Positions 63,913 through 64,000 of a stretch of 64,000 bases of DNA are shown one piece after another. The notes beneath the pieces are model-generated. The model saw only the letters and a program-made list of their open reading frames with translations, was not told where the DNA came from and searched no databases. This stretch comes from Bacillota bacterium. Lineage in GTDB: Bacteria; Bacillota; Clostridia; Lachnospirales; Lachnospiraceae. Location: the NCBI GenBank assembly GCA_023418475.1, contig JAEZZO010000029.1:124001-188000 (forward strand). Reading direction: 5' to 3'. The position numbers and the translations under genes were made by a program. The stretch's first letter is position 1. Each line of letters opens with the position of its first letter.

Positions 63913-64000
63913 TTTTAACTCCTCCTTATTCATTATTAAAGTCTTCTTAAAATTGCAACCCTTATCCTATCGTTTGTTTTTATTTCCAGCGAAAAGAACA

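Noticed and set aside
1..64000. CRISPR arrays, rRNA, tRNA, insertion sequences with transposase
   Set aside because: No regularly spaced repeats, rRNA or tRNA sequences other than the tmRNA, and no transposase-like frame was seen on either strand.

Overview
The window reads as chromosome of a spore-forming, low-GC Clostridia bacterium of Lachnospiraceae type. The indicators are spo0A, spoIVB and recN in their usual order, a small spore-coat-like locus, a tmRNA with tag ANDNYELAAA and no encoded CCA, a YesM/YesN/LplB-style sugar uptake system and a very large cyclic-glucan-synthase-like enzyme. I cannot name the species.

Left edge (1-3.4 kb, all on the minus strand): a LytTR response regulator and a GHKL sensor kinase of the AgrA/AgrC type, then a terminator, a pair of 21-bp-phased direct repeats, a 77-residue Nif11-like double-glycine precursor peptide with a 14-residue core, a tetraloop hairpin, and the first 77 codons of a probable radical SAM peptide maturase that runs off the window. 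I read this as a quorum-type regulated RiPP locus. It is the strongest candidate for an undescribed system. The tmRNA gene ssrA follows at 3.0-3.4 kb with its own promoter and terminator.

3.6-4.3 kb holds two decayed genes (amino-acid ABC ATPase and HTH regulator). From 4.6 to 33 kb lies a carbohydrate-utilisation island. A YesM-like kinase and a YesN-like AraC regulator sense a sugar; a solute-binding lipoprotein and two LplB/YtcP-type permeases import it. The enzymes are GH2, CE15-like esterase, GH28, GH29, GH42 and an unclassified 903-residue glycosidase-like protein. Further genes encode an enolase-superfamily dehydratase, an SDR dehydrogenase, a nucleoside-hydrolase-like protein, two URO-D/methyltransferase-like proteins and a chemoreceptor. 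None of the enzymes has a signal peptide, so import of decorated oligosaccharides (probably pectic or other uronate-containing plant glycans) followed by cytoplasmic breakdown is the likely logic.

33-42 kb is core genome on the minus strand: gap, pgk, tpiA, gpmI, secG, then rnr and smpB. The smpB transcript ends in a strong terminator, and ssrA, which adjoins smpB in many Firmicutes, is about 30 kb further on behind the island. 42-48 kb holds a frameshifted coat-protein gene, a small companion, spo0A (two promoters and a 0A box), spoIVB and recN. 47.7-54.8 kb holds a secreted 1264-residue protein made of bacterial Ig-like repeats, a MATE transporter, a TfoX C-terminal-domain protein and an ECF-type sigma factor.

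The right end (55-64 kb) carries two adjacent genes that together match the architecture of one cyclic beta-1,2-glucan synthase (GT84 plus glycoamylase plus first GH94-type module, then a separate GH94 phosphorylase). Between them are a long inverted repeat and a frame-shifting tandem duplication at the first gene's stop codon.
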